Assembly: GCF_029871205.1 (NCBI RefSeq)
Contig: NZ_SSOJ01000154.1
Span: 1-64,000 of the forward strand
Direction of reading: 5' to 3'
DNA: 64,000 nt
From: Pseudomonas sp. BN417
GTDB lineage: Bacteria; Pseudomonadota; Gammaproteobacteria; Pseudomonadales; Pseudomonadaceae
Each line of letters opens with the position of its first letter. Position 1 is the first letter of the stretch. The notes under the pieces are model-generated. The model ran no database searches. It was not told the origin of the DNA and worked only from the letters and a program-made list of their open reading frames with translations. Shown piece by piece: positions 36,681-46,834 of this stretch. Position numbers and translations under genes: made by a program.

Positions 36681-36702
36681 CCCTCTCCCTGAAGGGAGAG
36701 GG
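36681..36702. repeat. GAGAGGG-type palindrome
   Basis: A 10-bp perfect stem ccctctccct/agggagaggg around a 2-base loop. A related palindrome lies at 36807-36828. Confidence 0.85.
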
Positions 36703-36806
36703 GGTCGCCCCAGCGCGGGGCGGACGACGCGTTCATCCGGAAAGCAATCCGGATTCGCTCCAGAAGTCCCGGCGCGAACCCATGTTAATCGTTGCACCGA
36801 TCAGCT

Positions 36807-36828
36807 CCCTCTCCCTTCAGGGAGAGGG
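36807..36828. repeat. GAGAGGG-type palindrome
   Basis: A 10-bp perfect stem ccctctccct/agggagaggg around tc, just downstream of the binding-protein stop. It could act as a transcript-stabilising or attenuating hairpin. Confidence 0.85.
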
Positions 36829-36858
36829 TTGGGGAGAGGGAGCTGTCGGCCTCGCGCC

Positions 36859-37881
36859 TCACTGCTGCGGCAGCTTCTCGGACTTGCCGTCGTAGCGCTT
36901 GCGCCATTCGGCGAGGATCTGGTCGCGGTTCTGCGAGGCCCAGGCGAAGTCGTTCTTGATCAGGCGCTGCTCGTAGTCGGCCGGCAGTTCGGTCTGCGGC
37001 TTGGCGATGCCGGGGGCGGCGAGCACGGCGAAGTTTTCCTTGTACAGCTCCATGGCCGCCGGGCTGGCGGAGAAGTCGGCGAGCTTCTTCGCTGCGTCCA
37101 TCTGATCGGTGCCCTTGACGATGCCGGTGGCTTCGATTTCCCAGCCCAGGCCTTCCTTCGGCAGGACGATGTCCAACGGAGCGCCCTGGCGCTTCAGTTG
37201 CACAGCCGGGTATTCGAAGGAGATGCCGATGGGGAACTCGCCGGCGGCAGCCAGCTTGCACGGCTTGGAGCCGGAATGAACGTACTGGCCGATGTTCTGG
37301 TGCAGGCCATCCATGAAGGCCCAGCCCTGCTTCTCGCCGAAGGTCTGCAGCCAGGCGCTGACGTCGAGGAAGCCGGTGCCGGAAGAGGCCGGGTTCGGCA
37401 TCACGATCTTGCCCTTGTATTCAGGCTTGGTCAGGTCTTCCCAGCTGCCGGGCTTGGCCAGGCCCTGCTTCTCCGCCTCCACGGTGTTGAAGCAGATGGT
37501 GGCGGCCCACACGTCCATGCCTACCCAGGCCGGCGGGTTGGCGGCGTCACGGTAGTTGGCGCCGATGGTCTCCAGGTGCTTGGGCGCGTACTTCTCCAGC
37601 ATGCCTTGCTGGTCGAGGATGGCCAGGCTGGAAGCCGCCAGGCCCCAGACGGCGTCGGCCTGCGGGCTGTCTTTCTCGGCCAGCAGCTTGGCGGTGATGA
37701 TGCCGGTGGAGTCGCGCACCCACTTGATCTCGATGTCCGGGTTCTGCGCTTCGAAGGCTTTCTTGTAGGCCGACAGCTGTTCGGCTTCCAGGGCGGTGTA
37801 GACGGTCAGCTCGGAGGCGGCGTGGGCCTGGAGGCTGAAGCCGGCCACTGCGGCAGCGGCGAGGGCGAGGCGTTTGAACAT
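36859..37881 (-). CDS. Periplasmic binding protein of a 2-aminoethylphosphonate-type ABC importer
   Basis: A 340-residue extracytoplasmic solute-binding protein with a signal peptide (about 1-21, cleaved at QAHA-ASELTV). ELTVYTALEAEQLSAYKKAFEAQNPDIEIKWVRDSTGIITAKLLAEK, read in pieces, resembles the family of iron and phosphonate binding proteins (TIGR03261 type). The importer genes and the FAD oxidase support 2-aminoethylphosphonate or a related aminophosphonate as ligand. The gene order is binding protein after permease on the minus strand, 41 bases apart. Confidence 0.85.
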   Translation of the reverse strand: MFKRLALAAAAVAGFSLQAHAASELTVYTALEAEQLSAYKKAFEAQNPDIEIKWVRDSTGIITAKLLAEKDSPQADAVWGLAASSLAILDQQGMLEKYAPKHLETIGANYRDAANPPAWVGMDVWAATICFNTVEAEKQGLAKPGSWEDLTKPEYKGKIVMPNPASSGTGFLDVSAWLQTFGEKQGWAFMDGLHQNIGQYVHSGSKPCKLAAAGEFPIGISFEYPAVQLKRQGAPLDIVLPKEGLGWEIEATGIVKGTDQMDAAKKLADFSASPAAMELYKENFAVLAAPGIAKPQTELPADYEQRLIKNDFAWASQNRDQILAEWRKRYDGKSEKLPQQ

Positions 37882-37922
37882 GGAAAGCTCCTTGTCGGGG
37901 TTGGCTTGCGGTTTGTGGTTGT

Positions 37923-39629
37923 TCAGTGGGTGCGCCAGGCCTGGGAGCGGCGCAGCAGGCCGCGCGAGGCCCCGGCCAGCAGCAGGGATACGGCGGCGGA
38001 GGTGAGCAGGATCAGGGTGGACATGGCGGCCGCGCCGCCGACGTTGCCGGCGTCGTCCATGTTCAGCACGGCGACGGCGGCGAGGATGCTGTCCGGGCTG
38101 TAGAGGAAGATGGCGGCGGACACCGTGGTCATGGCCGAGACGAACAGGTAGCGGACGATATCCAGCAGCGCCGGCAGGCAGATCGGCACGGTCACCTTCA
38201 GGTAGTGGCGCCAGAGCGGAGCCTTGAGCGACAACGCCGCGGCCTCGAACTCGCCGTCCAGCTGGCGCAGGGCAGTGGTGGCGGTCATCTGCGCAGTCGT
38301 GAGGAAGTGCGCGATGGAGCAGATCACCAGCAGGGTCATGCTGCCGTAGAGCGCGTGCAGCGGATTACCCGGCAGGTTGAAGAAGAAGACGTAGCCGAGG
38401 CCCAGCACCAGGCCGGGAACCGCCATGGGCACGAAGCTGAGCAGGCGCAAGGCCTGGGTCAGCCAGCGCTGGCCGCGGGTCTTCTCCATCAGGTAGGCGC
38501 CGGTGAAGATCAGCGCGCTGCCGAAGAGAGCCGTGCAGGTGGCGAGGGTCAGACTGTTGCGGTAGGCCAGCCAGCCGCCGCCGGCGGTTTCCTCGAAGGC
38601 GTAATGGCGCAGGGACAGCGACAGGTTGTAGGGCCAGAACTTCACCAGCGACGAATACACCGCCATGCCCAGCACCAGCAGAAGGATCGCGCAGACCACC
38701 AGCACCAGGGCCAGGAAGCAGGCATCGCGCACCTTCGACGGCGCCGGATGGAAGACCTGGGCGCGGCCGCTCATGGCCTCTCCCTGGCGACGGCGCAGCC
38801 AGGCATCCACGCCGAAGCTGAGCAGCGCCGGCAGCAGCAACACCATGCCGATCAGCGCGCCACGGCCGAACTGCTGCTGGCCCACCACGGCCTTGTAGGC
38901 CTCCAGCGCCAGCACCTGGTAGTCGCCCCCCACGACCACGGGCACGCCGAAGTCGGTGATGGTCAGGGTAAAGACCAGGCAGAAGGCGGCGAAGGCGGCC
39001 TGGCGGGTGGCCGGCCAGGTGATGCTGCGGAAGGCCTTCCAGGGGCCGGCGCCCATGCTGGCGGCGGCGTCGAACAAACGCGCATCGGCCATCGCCAGCG
39101 CAGAAAGCAGCACCATCAGCGCATGGGGGAAGGTGTAGATGGCTTCGCCCAGCACTATGCCCCAGAAGCCGTAGATATTCTCCGGCAGCCAGCCGCGCAG
39201 CAGGCCCTGGTTGCCGAACAGGTAGATCAGCGCGATGCCCGGCAGCATCGAGGGCGCCAGCAACGGCAGCAGGGAAATCCCCCGCCACAGGCCCTTGGCC
39301 GGGATCAGCGTGCGCTGCAGGGCATAGGCGAAGAGGTAGGCGGTCGGCACCACGATGGCGGCGACGCTCAAGGACACCTTCAGGCTATTGCCCAGCAGCC
39401 AGTGGAAGTTGGCGCTGGCCAGCAGTTCCCTGGCCGCTGCCAGGCCGCCGCCCTGCCCTGCTTCACCGCTGAAGCCGCGCCAGAAGATCGCCAGCAGCGG
39501 CAGCAGCACGGCCAGGGTCAGCAGACCGAGGAACAGATACTTGCCGCCCTGCACGAAGAAGCGGTCGCCCAGGTCGGCGCGCGGCGCGCCCTTGGCCAGG
39601 GACTTGTCCTGCGTCATCACGGCATCCAT
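37923..39629 (-). CDS. Fused-domain ABC permease of the aminophosphonate importer
   Basis: A roughly 568-residue inner-membrane protein with about twelve membrane helices in two halves, each with a BPD permease signature (EAAxxG-like loops DAAASMGAGPWKAFRSITWPATR and EAAALSLKAPLWRHYLKVTVPI). One polypeptide thus supplies both permease halves, as in FbpB/SfuB-type systems and the TIGR03262 phosphonate permeases. The ATG at 39629 lies one base after the ATPase stop; the ATG at 39617 is an alternative start. It feeds the neighbouring ATPase and binding protein. Confidence 0.88.
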   Translation of the reverse strand: MDAVMTQDKSLAKGAPRADLGDRFFVQGGKYLFLGLLTLAVLLPLLAIFWRGFSGEAGQGGGLAAARELLASANFHWLLGNSLKVSLSVAAIVVPTAYLFAYALQRTLIPAKGLWRGISLLPLLAPSMLPGIALIYLFGNQGLLRGWLPENIYGFWGIVLGEAIYTFPHALMVLLSALAMADARLFDAAASMGAGPWKAFRSITWPATRQAAFAAFCLVFTLTITDFGVPVVVGGDYQVLALEAYKAVVGQQQFGRGALIGMVLLLPALLSFGVDAWLRRRQGEAMSGRAQVFHPAPSKVRDACFLALVLVVCAILLLVLGMAVYSSLVKFWPYNLSLSLRHYAFEETAGGGWLAYRNSLTLATCTALFGSALIFTGAYLMEKTRGQRWLTQALRLLSFVPMAVPGLVLGLGYVFFFNLPGNPLHALYGSMTLLVICSIAHFLTTAQMTATTALRQLDGEFEAAALSLKAPLWRHYLKVTVPICLPALLDIVRYLFVSAMTTVSAAIFLYSPDSILAAVAVLNMDDAGNVGGAAAMSTLILLTSAAVSLLLAGASRGLLRRSQAWRTH

Positions 39630-39630
39630 C

Positions 39631-40692
<1,062 letters not shown>

Positions 40693-40931
40693 TGCGGTAC
40701 CTCGCTGAGCGGTTGGCGTGCACGGGTGCACGACTCGACGAGGGTGATGCTAGGGAAGCAATGCGAACGTCAGATGGCGGTTGGCGCAAAGATGCCGATA
40801 GTGGCATTGGCGGATTTGGGATGTGGGACGAAGCCTGTTTCGCGTTGGGCGACGTTGCGTCGCCTCGGGCTTGTCCATAGATAGGCGTTCACCTACCATC
40901 TGGCTACGCCAATGACGCACGATGAACCAGG

Positions 40932-41246
40932 TTGATATTCATCGAAACCCCGGTATTCACCCGCCAGATCACGGCCTTGCTCGATGACGATCAGTACAAG
41001 GAACTTCAGCTACAACTGATCATGAACCCGGAAGCGGGCGACCTGATACAGGGCACGGGCGGCCTGCGCAATATCAGGGTCGCGGCAAAAGGACAAGGCA
41101 AGCGAGGCGGCGGCCGGGTCATCTACTACCACTTTGTATCCGCCTCACAAATAGCCTTCCTGCTGGCCTACCCGAAGGGTGAACAGGAAGACCTGAGCAG
41201 CGACCAGAAGAAGGCGTTGCGCCAGGTGATCGAGAACTGGAGGTAA
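40932..41246 (+). CDS. RelE/HigB-type toxin of a type II toxin-antitoxin pair
   Basis: A 104-residue protein of the RelE/HigB toxin fold: IETPVFTRQITALLDDDQYKELQ, then NIRVAAKGQGKRGGGRVIYYH and FLLAYPKGEQEDLSSDQKKAL, matching the RelE/HigB families paired with NadS antitoxins. These toxins cleave mRNA, usually on the ribosome. The start is an unusual TTG (40932); ATGs nearby are out of frame. The antitoxin gene follows by two bases. It sits between a phosphonate operon and its regulator, an odd site. Confidence 0.85.
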   Translation: MIFIETPVFTRQITALLDDDQYKELQLQLIMNPEAGDLIQGTGGLRNIRVAAKGQGKRGGGRVIYYHFVSASQIAFLLAYPKGEQEDLSSDQKKALRQVIENWR

Positions 41247-41248
41247 CC

Positions 41249-41539
41249 ATGGACAAGCACCTGTTCGACGAACTGCTCGAAAGCGTCACCCAGATGGATG
41301 AGATCCGTCGCGGCGAGCGCCAGCCCTCGCGCGAGTTCCACGTCGATGCCGTGAAGGTGCGTGGGATTCGCCGCCTGACCGGGCTGTCGCAAGCGCGCTT
41401 TGCCGAGACCATCGACGTGGCGGTCGGCACCCTGCGCAACTGGGAACAGGGACGCCGTACCCCGGAAGGCCCCGCGCGCGCCCTGCTCCGCGCCATCAGC
41501 AACGACCCGGAGCACGTCCTGGCCGCGCTCAAGCGCTAG
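41249..41539 (+). CDS. NadS/HigA-type antitoxin
   Basis: A 96-residue protein with an N-terminal helical arm that would bind toxin and a C-terminal helix-turn-helix (KVRGIRRLTGLSQARFAETIDVAVGTLRNWEQGRRTPEG, by segments), the NadS antitoxin layout. It starts two bases after the toxin stop, so the two genes are translationally linked; toxin-first order is typical of HigBA/NadS. It would repress the pair's promoter. Confidence 0.88.
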   Translation: MDKHLFDELLESVTQMDEIRRGERQPSREFHVDAVKVRGIRRLTGLSQARFAETIDVAVGTLRNWEQGRRTPEGPARALLRAISNDPEHVLAALKR

Positions 41540-41594
41540 CGGATGGGCGCGGGGGCCGTGCGGACCACCCCCGGATTTCATCCGGGCTACGGAA

Positions 41595-41636
41595 CTTCGG
41601 CGCTGGCAGGCGCGAATTCATTCGCGCCTACAGGGG
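41595..41636. repeat. Single REP palindrome
   Basis: A compact REP with gcgcgaattcattcgcgc at its centre and flanking ctacagg, just beyond the LysR stop on the minus strand. Confidence 0.75.
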
Positions 41637-42482
41637 CAGCGCCAGCGCCAGGAACGCCGCCGGTAGGCGCGCCTGGCGACGCTCCTTGAGGCAGTAGAGG
41701 TATTCGTCGATCAGCGGCGCGCCCTTGAGTTCGATCACCCGCAGTTCCGGGTTATCCGGCACTTCGTGGCGGGCGATGATGCTGATGCCGAGGTTGCGGA
41801 TCACCGCCTCGCGGATGGATTCGCGGCTGCCGATTTCCAGCAGCGGGCCCACTGCGATACCGGCGTCCTTGAGCATGGTCTCGGTGAGCTGGCGGGTGGT
41901 GGAGCCGGGTTCGCGCATCAGCAGGCAATGGCCCTTGAGGTCTTGCAGCTCCACGGATTTGCGCTTGGCCAGGGGGTGTTCGCGGTGCACGGCGAGCACC
42001 AGCGGGTCGCTGCCGAGGACGATGCGGGTGAGGCGGGCGTCGTCGAGACGTTGCGAAGAGGCGGCGAGGTCGACGCGGTACTCCTCCAGGGCTTCGATCA
42101 CCTGCTGGGAGTTGCCAATCTCCAGGGACACGTCGGTCTGCGGAAAACGCTCGCGGAAGGCCCGCACCAGATCGAGGATGTAGTAAGGCGCGGTGGCGCC
42201 GATGCGCAGGGTGCCCTGCATCTGCCCGCAGTTGCGCAGGAAGAACTCGATATCGGCTTCCTGCTGCAGCAGCACCTTGACCATGGGCAGCAACCGCGCA
42301 CCCTCCTCGCTCACGGTCAGGCGACGGCCACCGCGATGGAACAGCTCGACGCCGTACTGGCCTTCCAGGTTGCGGATCTGGGTGGTCACCGTGGGCTGGC
42401 TGAGGCCGAGCTTCTTCGCCGCCTGGGTGATGCTGCCCAGTCGAGCGACCATGTAGAAGGCCTTGAGCTCAGCGCTGAGCAT
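41628..42482 (-). CDS. LysR family regulator, phosphonate catabolism associated (TIGR03339 type)
   Basis: A 284-residue LysR regulator: helix-turn-helix in MLSAELKAFYMVARLGSITQAAKKLGLSQPTVTTQIRNLE (by segments) and a two-lobed substrate-binding domain after about residue 90. It resembles the LysR group found with 2-aminoethylphosphonate genes. The start MLSAELK at 42482 is preferred over frames to 42644. It would control the importer-oxidase genes, now about 0.9 kb away across the toxin-antitoxin pair, and perhaps itself. It is divergent from the TonB receptor gene. Confidence 0.87.
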   Translation of the reverse strand: MLSAELKAFYMVARLGSITQAAKKLGLSQPTVTTQIRNLEGQYGVELFHRGGRRLTVSEEGARLLPMVKVLLQQEADIEFFLRNCGQMQGTLRIGATAPYYILDLVRAFRERFPQTDVSLEIGNSQQVIEALEEYRVDLAASSQRLDDARLTRIVLGSDPLVLAVHREHPLAKRKSVELQDLKGHCLLMREPGSTTRQLTETMLKDAGIAVGPLLEIGSRESIREAVIRNLGISIIARHEVPDNPELRVIELKGAPLIDEYLYCLKERRQARLPAAFLALALPL

Positions 42483-42642
42483 GGCACGGGTTCTGGGAGG
42501 CGGGATGGGGCACGGCCGGGACCTTGGGCTGTGGTGGAATCCGGGCATTCTGCCCTTGAGCACGCGGCGACGCCACGGGCATCGCCCCTGGGTGCTACCT
42601 TTGCCAACCAGCAGAGAACGCCAACAAGCCTCGAAGCAACCC

Positions 42643-44733
42643 ATGACTGATCGCGCGCTCTTTCCTCGCTACATTGCCCTGCTCTGCCTGCTGGCAAGCG
42701 AGCAATTGGCCGCAGCCGATCCACAACCCATGGAAGCACCCGCGCTGGTCATCAGCGGCAGCCGCTACCGGGCACCGGCCTTCGACCTGCCGTTCTCGGT
42801 GGACCGGGTGGACCCGGTGGAACGGGCGCAGCCGGGCATCAACCTGTCCGAGCAGCTGTCGGGTGTGCCCGGCCTGGCCATCCAGAACCGCCAGAACTAT
42901 GCCCAGGAGGCGCAGCTTTCCTCGCGCGGCTTCGGTGCCCGCTCGGCGTTCGGAGTACGCGGAATCAAGTTGCTCAGCGACGGTATCCCGGCCAGCACCC
43001 CGGACGGCCAGGGCCAGACCTCCAGCTTCGACCTGGATGTGCTGGACCATATGGAAGTGCTGCGCGGCCCCTTCGCCACGACTTACGGCAGCAACTCCGG
43101 CGGCGTGGTGCAGCTCTTCTCCCGTGACGGCGAAGGTCCGCCGCGCCTGTCCGGCGGCGCCATCCTGGGCGCCTGGGGCACCCAGCGGGAAAGGCTTACA
43201 GCCGAGGGCGGCGACGCTCGCGCCGGCTTCATCTTCAACCGCTCCCATTTCGAGACTGACGGTTATCGCGACCACAGCGCGGCCATCGTCGACAAGACAT
43301 TCGGCAAGCTGACCCTGCGCCCCGACGCCGACAGCAAGCTGGCGCTGATCTACAACGACCTCAACCAGAACGGCACCCAGGACCCGCAGGGCCTGACCTG
43401 GGAGGCCTACCGCCAGGACCCGCGTTCGGTGTCGGCCAACACCCTCCTGTTCAACACCCGCAAGACGGTGGACCAGCGCCAGGGCGGCCTCAACTACGAG
43501 CGCTCGTTTGGCGAGGCCACCTGGCAGACCACGCTCTACACCGGCACGCGGCGGGTGATCCAGTTCCAGTCGATCCCCGTGGCGGTGCAGGCCAACCCGC
43601 GCCTCTCGGGCGGGGTGATCGACTTCAAACGGGATTACCAGGGCATCGGCAGCCGTTGGATACAGCCCTTCGACACCGATGTGGGCCGCTTCACCGCCAC
43701 GGCCGGCGTCGGCTACGACCAGTCCAGTGACGACCGCCAGGGCTACGAGAACTTCGTTGGCGACACCCTGGGCGTGAAAGGTGCGCTACGCCGTGATGAG
43801 CGGGATGACGTGACCAGCACCTCGCCCTACCTGCAGCTTTCCTGGGAATACGGCGACTTCAAGGTGCTGGGTGGACTGCGCCACAACGAAGTGGAGTTCG
43901 AGGTGGACGACCACTACCTGGCCAACGGCGACGACAGCGGCAGCGTCACCTACCGCAAGACCACACCCAGCCTGGGTGTGACCTACGCCCTGACCCCGCA
44001 GCTGAACCTCTACACCAGTTGGGCCCGGGGCTTTGAGACACCCACCCTGAACGAGCTTTCCTACTCCGGCCCCGATGCCAGCTTCGGGTTCGACCTCAAG
44101 CCTGCCACCAGCGAGCAGTACGAGCTGGGCGCCAAGGCCCTGCTGCCAGGCAACGGCAATCTCAACGCAGCGCTGTTCCACATCGTTACCGAAGACGAAC
44201 TGGTGGTGGCCTCCTCCATCGGCGGCCGCACCCAGTTCCAGAATGCCGCGCAAACCCGCCGCCGGGGCCTGGAGGTCAACCTGGAGCAGCCCCTGGGCCA
44301 GGACTGGCGGGTAGAGCTGGCCTACACCTGGCTGGACGCCAGGTACAGCAAGGCCTTCGTCAGCGCGGGCGAGCTGATTCCGTCGAGCCGGCGCATGCCC
44401 GGCATCGCCGAGCACAACCTCTTCACCACCCTGGCCTGGACACCGAAACCGGGTATAAGCACCGGCCTCGAAGGCCAGCTGCGCAGCAGCGTGGAGGTGG
44501 AAGACAGCAACCAGGCCCGCGCCGCGCCGGGCTACGCCCTGGCCAACTGGTACCTGCGCTTCGAGCAGAAGCTGCGCCCCTGGACCTTCAGCCAGACCCT
44601 GCGTGTGGATAACCTGTTTGACCGCGACTACATCGGCTCGGTGATCATCGGCGAAAGCAACGAGCGCTTCTATGAACCCGGCGCCGGGCGCAGCTGGTAT
44701 GCGGGGGTGAACCTGGAGTACGCCTTCGACTAG
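42643..44733 (+). CDS. TonB-dependent outer-membrane receptor
   Basis: A 696-residue TonB-dependent receptor. It has a signal peptide (about 1-24), a plug domain (about 30-160, with SSRGFGARSAFGVRGIKLLSDGIPASTPDGQG in segments, and MEVLRGPFATTYGSNSGGVVQLFS), a 22-strand barrel and a terminal aromatic-rich end (YAGVNLEYAFD). The ligand (siderophore, vitamin or other) is not evident. No ferric-uptake box is clear in the 160 bases upstream. The gene is convergent with the next, sharing the CTAG bases at their stops, and divergent from the LysR gene. Confidence 0.93.
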   Translation: MTDRALFPRYIALLCLLASEQLAAADPQPMEAPALVISGSRYRAPAFDLPFSVDRVDPVERAQPGINLSEQLSGVPGLAIQNRQNYAQEAQLSSRGFGARSAFGVRGIKLLSDGIPASTPDGQGQTSSFDLDVLDHMEVLRGPFATTYGSNSGGVVQLFSRDGEGPPRLSGGAILGAWGTQRERLTAEGGDARAGFIFNRSHFETDGYRDHSAAIVDKTFGKLTLRPDADSKLALIYNDLNQNGTQDPQGLTWEAYRQDPRSVSANTLLFNTRKTVDQRQGGLNYERSFGEATWQTTLYTGTRRVIQFQSIPVAVQANPRLSGGVIDFKRDYQGIGSRWIQPFDTDVGRFTATAGVGYDQSSDDRQGYENFVGDTLGVKGALRRDERDDVTSTSPYLQLSWEYGDFKVLGGLRHNEVEFEVDDHYLANGDDSGSVTYRKTTPSLGVTYALTPQLNLYTSWARGFETPTLNELSYSGPDASFGFDLKPATSEQYELGAKALLPGNGNLNAALFHIVTEDELVVASSIGGRTQFQNAAQTRRRGLEVNLEQPLGQDWRVELAYTWLDARYSKAFVSAGELIPSSRRMPGIAEHNLFTTLAWTPKPGISTGLEGQLRSSVEVEDSNQARAAPGYALANWYLRFEQKLRPWTFSQTLRVDNLFDRDYIGSVIIGESNERFYEPGAGRSWYAGVNLEYAFD

Positions 44734-45749
44734 CGGTCGCGGGCGGGAACGTTCCTGGCGTCCTTGCGGACGGCTACCGGCGTTTCACCGAATCGCTTGC
44801 GGAAAATCTTCCCAAGGTAGCTGGTGTCCGCGACGCCTATTTCGTCGGCGATCACAGCCAGGCTGTGGCTGGAATTGAGTAGGCGCCACTTCACGTGCTG
44901 GAGCCGCATCTCGTTCCAATACTCCTTCGCTGTCATGCCTTGGCTGGCGATGAACAGGCGATCCAGCTGCCGGCGGCTGACACCCACCAGTTCGGCCAAT
45001 TGTTCCGCTGTGCGGTCTGACGCCATCAGGTGGCGCATCAACGCGACGGCGCGGTCGACATGCCGGCCACGAGCGCCATCGGCGTCCAGCGAACGCAGCG
45101 GGTGCTGGCTGCTGCGCGACTCGTCCACCAACATGTCGGCCAACCCCTTCAGCGCCCTGACTCGCCCACACGCCTGCGCCAACAGCTCCACCGCCACGTC
45201 GATGGCGGCCGTGCCGCCGGCACAGGAAATACGGTCACGGTCAAAGCAGTAGAGCTGCTCGCTCTGCACCTGGATACGCGGATAGGACGCGCGAAACTCC
45301 GCGACATGGCGCCAGTGGAGCGCTACCCGGTGGCTGGTAAGGAGCCCGCAGGCAGCCAGGAGGAAACTGGCATTGTCGATGCTGACCAGCTTCACGCCCT
45401 GTCCGGCCGCTGTACGCAACAGCCGCTTGTAGCGTGGGGCGAGCGCCTCCGTGGCACGGGCACTGCGTCCACCGAACACCACAAGGTAGTCGTAATCGAC
45501 GAAGCGGATATCCGCGACCGTTGCCTCCACCTGAACGGCCGCGCCGCTGCTCGACACCACGTACCCCGGTTCGAGGCCGAGGATTGTCCAGGAGCAGTAG
45601 CGCTGACGGCTGTAGTCCTCGTCATCCGCGGTGAAGCGCAGCTTGTCGAGGAAGCCACCGAACGGCAGCAGGGCGAACTCCGGCAGGGGTAGCAGCAGGA
45701 AGCGGATGTCGGGGGTGACCGCGTCATTGGCCATGCTCGGAGCGTCCAT
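44730..45749 (-). CDS. GlxA family AraC-type regulator
   Basis: A 339-residue regulator with an N-terminal DJ-1/PfpI-like (class I glutamine amidotransferase-fold) domain (about 14-190) and a C-terminal AraC helix-turn-helix domain (about 230-325: DRTAEQLAELVGVSRRQLDRLFIAS, then LAVIADEIGVADTSYLGKIFRKRFGETP). GlxA-type regulators in pseudomonads control amino acid, carnitine and betaine use. The ATG at 45749 or at 45734 may be used. It is divergent from a LysE-family exporter 86 bases away, which it may control. Confidence 0.9.
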   Translation of the reverse strand: MDAPSMANDAVTPDIRFLLLPLPEFALLPFGGFLDKLRFTADDEDYSRQRYCSWTILGLEPGYVVSSSGAAVQVEATVADIRFVDYDYLVVFGGRSARATEALAPRYKRLLRTAAGQGVKLVSIDNASFLLAACGLLTSHRVALHWRHVAEFRASYPRIQVQSEQLYCFDRDRISCAGGTAAIDVAVELLAQACGRVRALKGLADMLVDESRSSQHPLRSLDADGARGRHVDRAVALMRHLMASDRTAEQLAELVGVSRRQLDRLFIASQGMTAKEYWNEMRLQHVKWRLLNSSHSLAVIADEIGVADTSYLGKIFRKRFGETPVAVRKDARNVPARDR

Positions 45750-45835
45750 ATTCTTCCACAGGATGTCCGGATAATACCGCAGCCCAGGGCTCGTTCTGCT
45801 GCACCATCCCCCCCATCGAGCAAGAGAAACGGCAA

Positions 45836-46447
45836 ATGGCCCTGGATACCTGGTTCATCTACTTCATCGCGACCATCGGCCTGGCGCTGACCCCGGGCCC
45901 CAACAGCTTGCTGGCACTGACCCATGGCGCTCTATACGGGTCGCAGCGAACGCTCTTCACCATTACTGGCGGCGTGACCGGCTTCAGTTGTCTGATCGCC
46001 CTGGCGATGTTCGGCCTGGGTGCCCTGCTCCAGGCCTCGTCTTCGGTGCTCGAAGTCCTCAAGTGGGTGGGGGGTGCCTACCTGCTCTGGCTGGGACTTC
46101 AACTCTGGCGAGCACCTGCGCTGCACCTCACGCCCGTGGTCGGCACCGGCGCACCCGGTGCGGCAGGCCTGTTTCGCCAGGGATTCCTTTCGGCAGTGGC
46201 CAACCCCAAGGTGCTGCTCTTCTATGGGGCCTTCCTCCCCCAGTTCCTGGACCCGCAGCGTTCGCTGGTGCCGCAGTTCGTGGTGATGGCCGCCACCTTC
46301 GCCGCCATCGAGTTCCTGGTGGAGTACCTGCTGGCGCGGCTGGCCTTCCGCATCCGGCCCTGGATGGAGCGTGGGGGCAAGGGCTTCAATCGCTTCTGCG
46401 GGACGCTGTTCGCCCTGATCGGCGCAGCATTGCCGATGGCCAGATAG
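45836..46447 (+). CDS. LysE/RhtB-family amino-acid exporter
   Basis: A 203-residue inner-membrane protein with six predicted helices and the family motif GLALTPGPNSLLALTHG near the N-terminus. Such proteins export amino acids or related small metabolites. The ATG at 45836 follows a gaaacgg stretch. The 86-base divergent gap to the GlxA-like gene probably carries both promoters. It is the last clearly ordinary gene before the accessory region. Confidence 0.93.
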   Translation: MALDTWFIYFIATIGLALTPGPNSLLALTHGALYGSQRTLFTITGGVTGFSCLIALAMFGLGALLQASSSVLEVLKWVGGAYLLWLGLQLWRAPALHLTPVVGTGAPGAAGLFRQGFLSAVANPKVLLFYGAFLPQFLDPQRSLVPQFVVMAATFAAIEFLVEYLLARLAFRIRPWMERGGKGFNRFCGTLFALIGAALPMAR

Positions 46448-46834
46448 GCAAGCGACTGGCGAGTGAAGGAACAGCTGGAAATCGACATCAGGTAATAGTT
46501 GTCTCCGCCCCAAAGTGATCGGCCGCCTAATGGTGATCCTGCTGGTTGGCGGCCTGGTTTACAGCCGCCTCAATCGCTTCAACCCAGGACGCATTGCCAA
46601 TTGCCTGCGCAATAGCGCGTGCGCCCACCATCGCCGCAAAAATGACCATCGCAGGGCGCCCGGCTGCGTGCTGATCGCGACGCTTGGACCGATGTTCCTT
46701 AGTGGTCAGCTAAGCCTATCGGCCTTAAGTGCGCCGGCCATCCTCATGGCGGCCGGTTTCCCTGCTCCTTGGCCTCCGGCGAGAGCACCAGTCACTGCCT
46801 CGCCAGAGTCAAACAGAGCCTTGCCCCCCCGCTC
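46448..46834. other. Intergenic region holding a TetR gene remnant
   Basis: A 387-base gap between the LysE-like and LuxR-like genes. It contains the broken minus-strand TetR fragment at 46527-46709. Nothing else is supported; the open frame at 46515-46907 is a by-product of that remnant. Confidence 0.6.
46527..46709 (-). pseudogene. C-terminal remnant of a TetR family regulator
   Basis: Read on the minus strand, the frame encodes HRSKRRDQHAAGRPA, then MVIFAAMVGARAIAQAIGNA and a short tail ending in QQDHH and TAG at 46527-46529. This is the C-terminal helix typical of TetR/AcrR regulators. An in-frame stop at 46710-46712 lies just above it and no N-terminal DNA-binding part is present, so it is a 5'-deleted relic. 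Confidence 0.7.
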
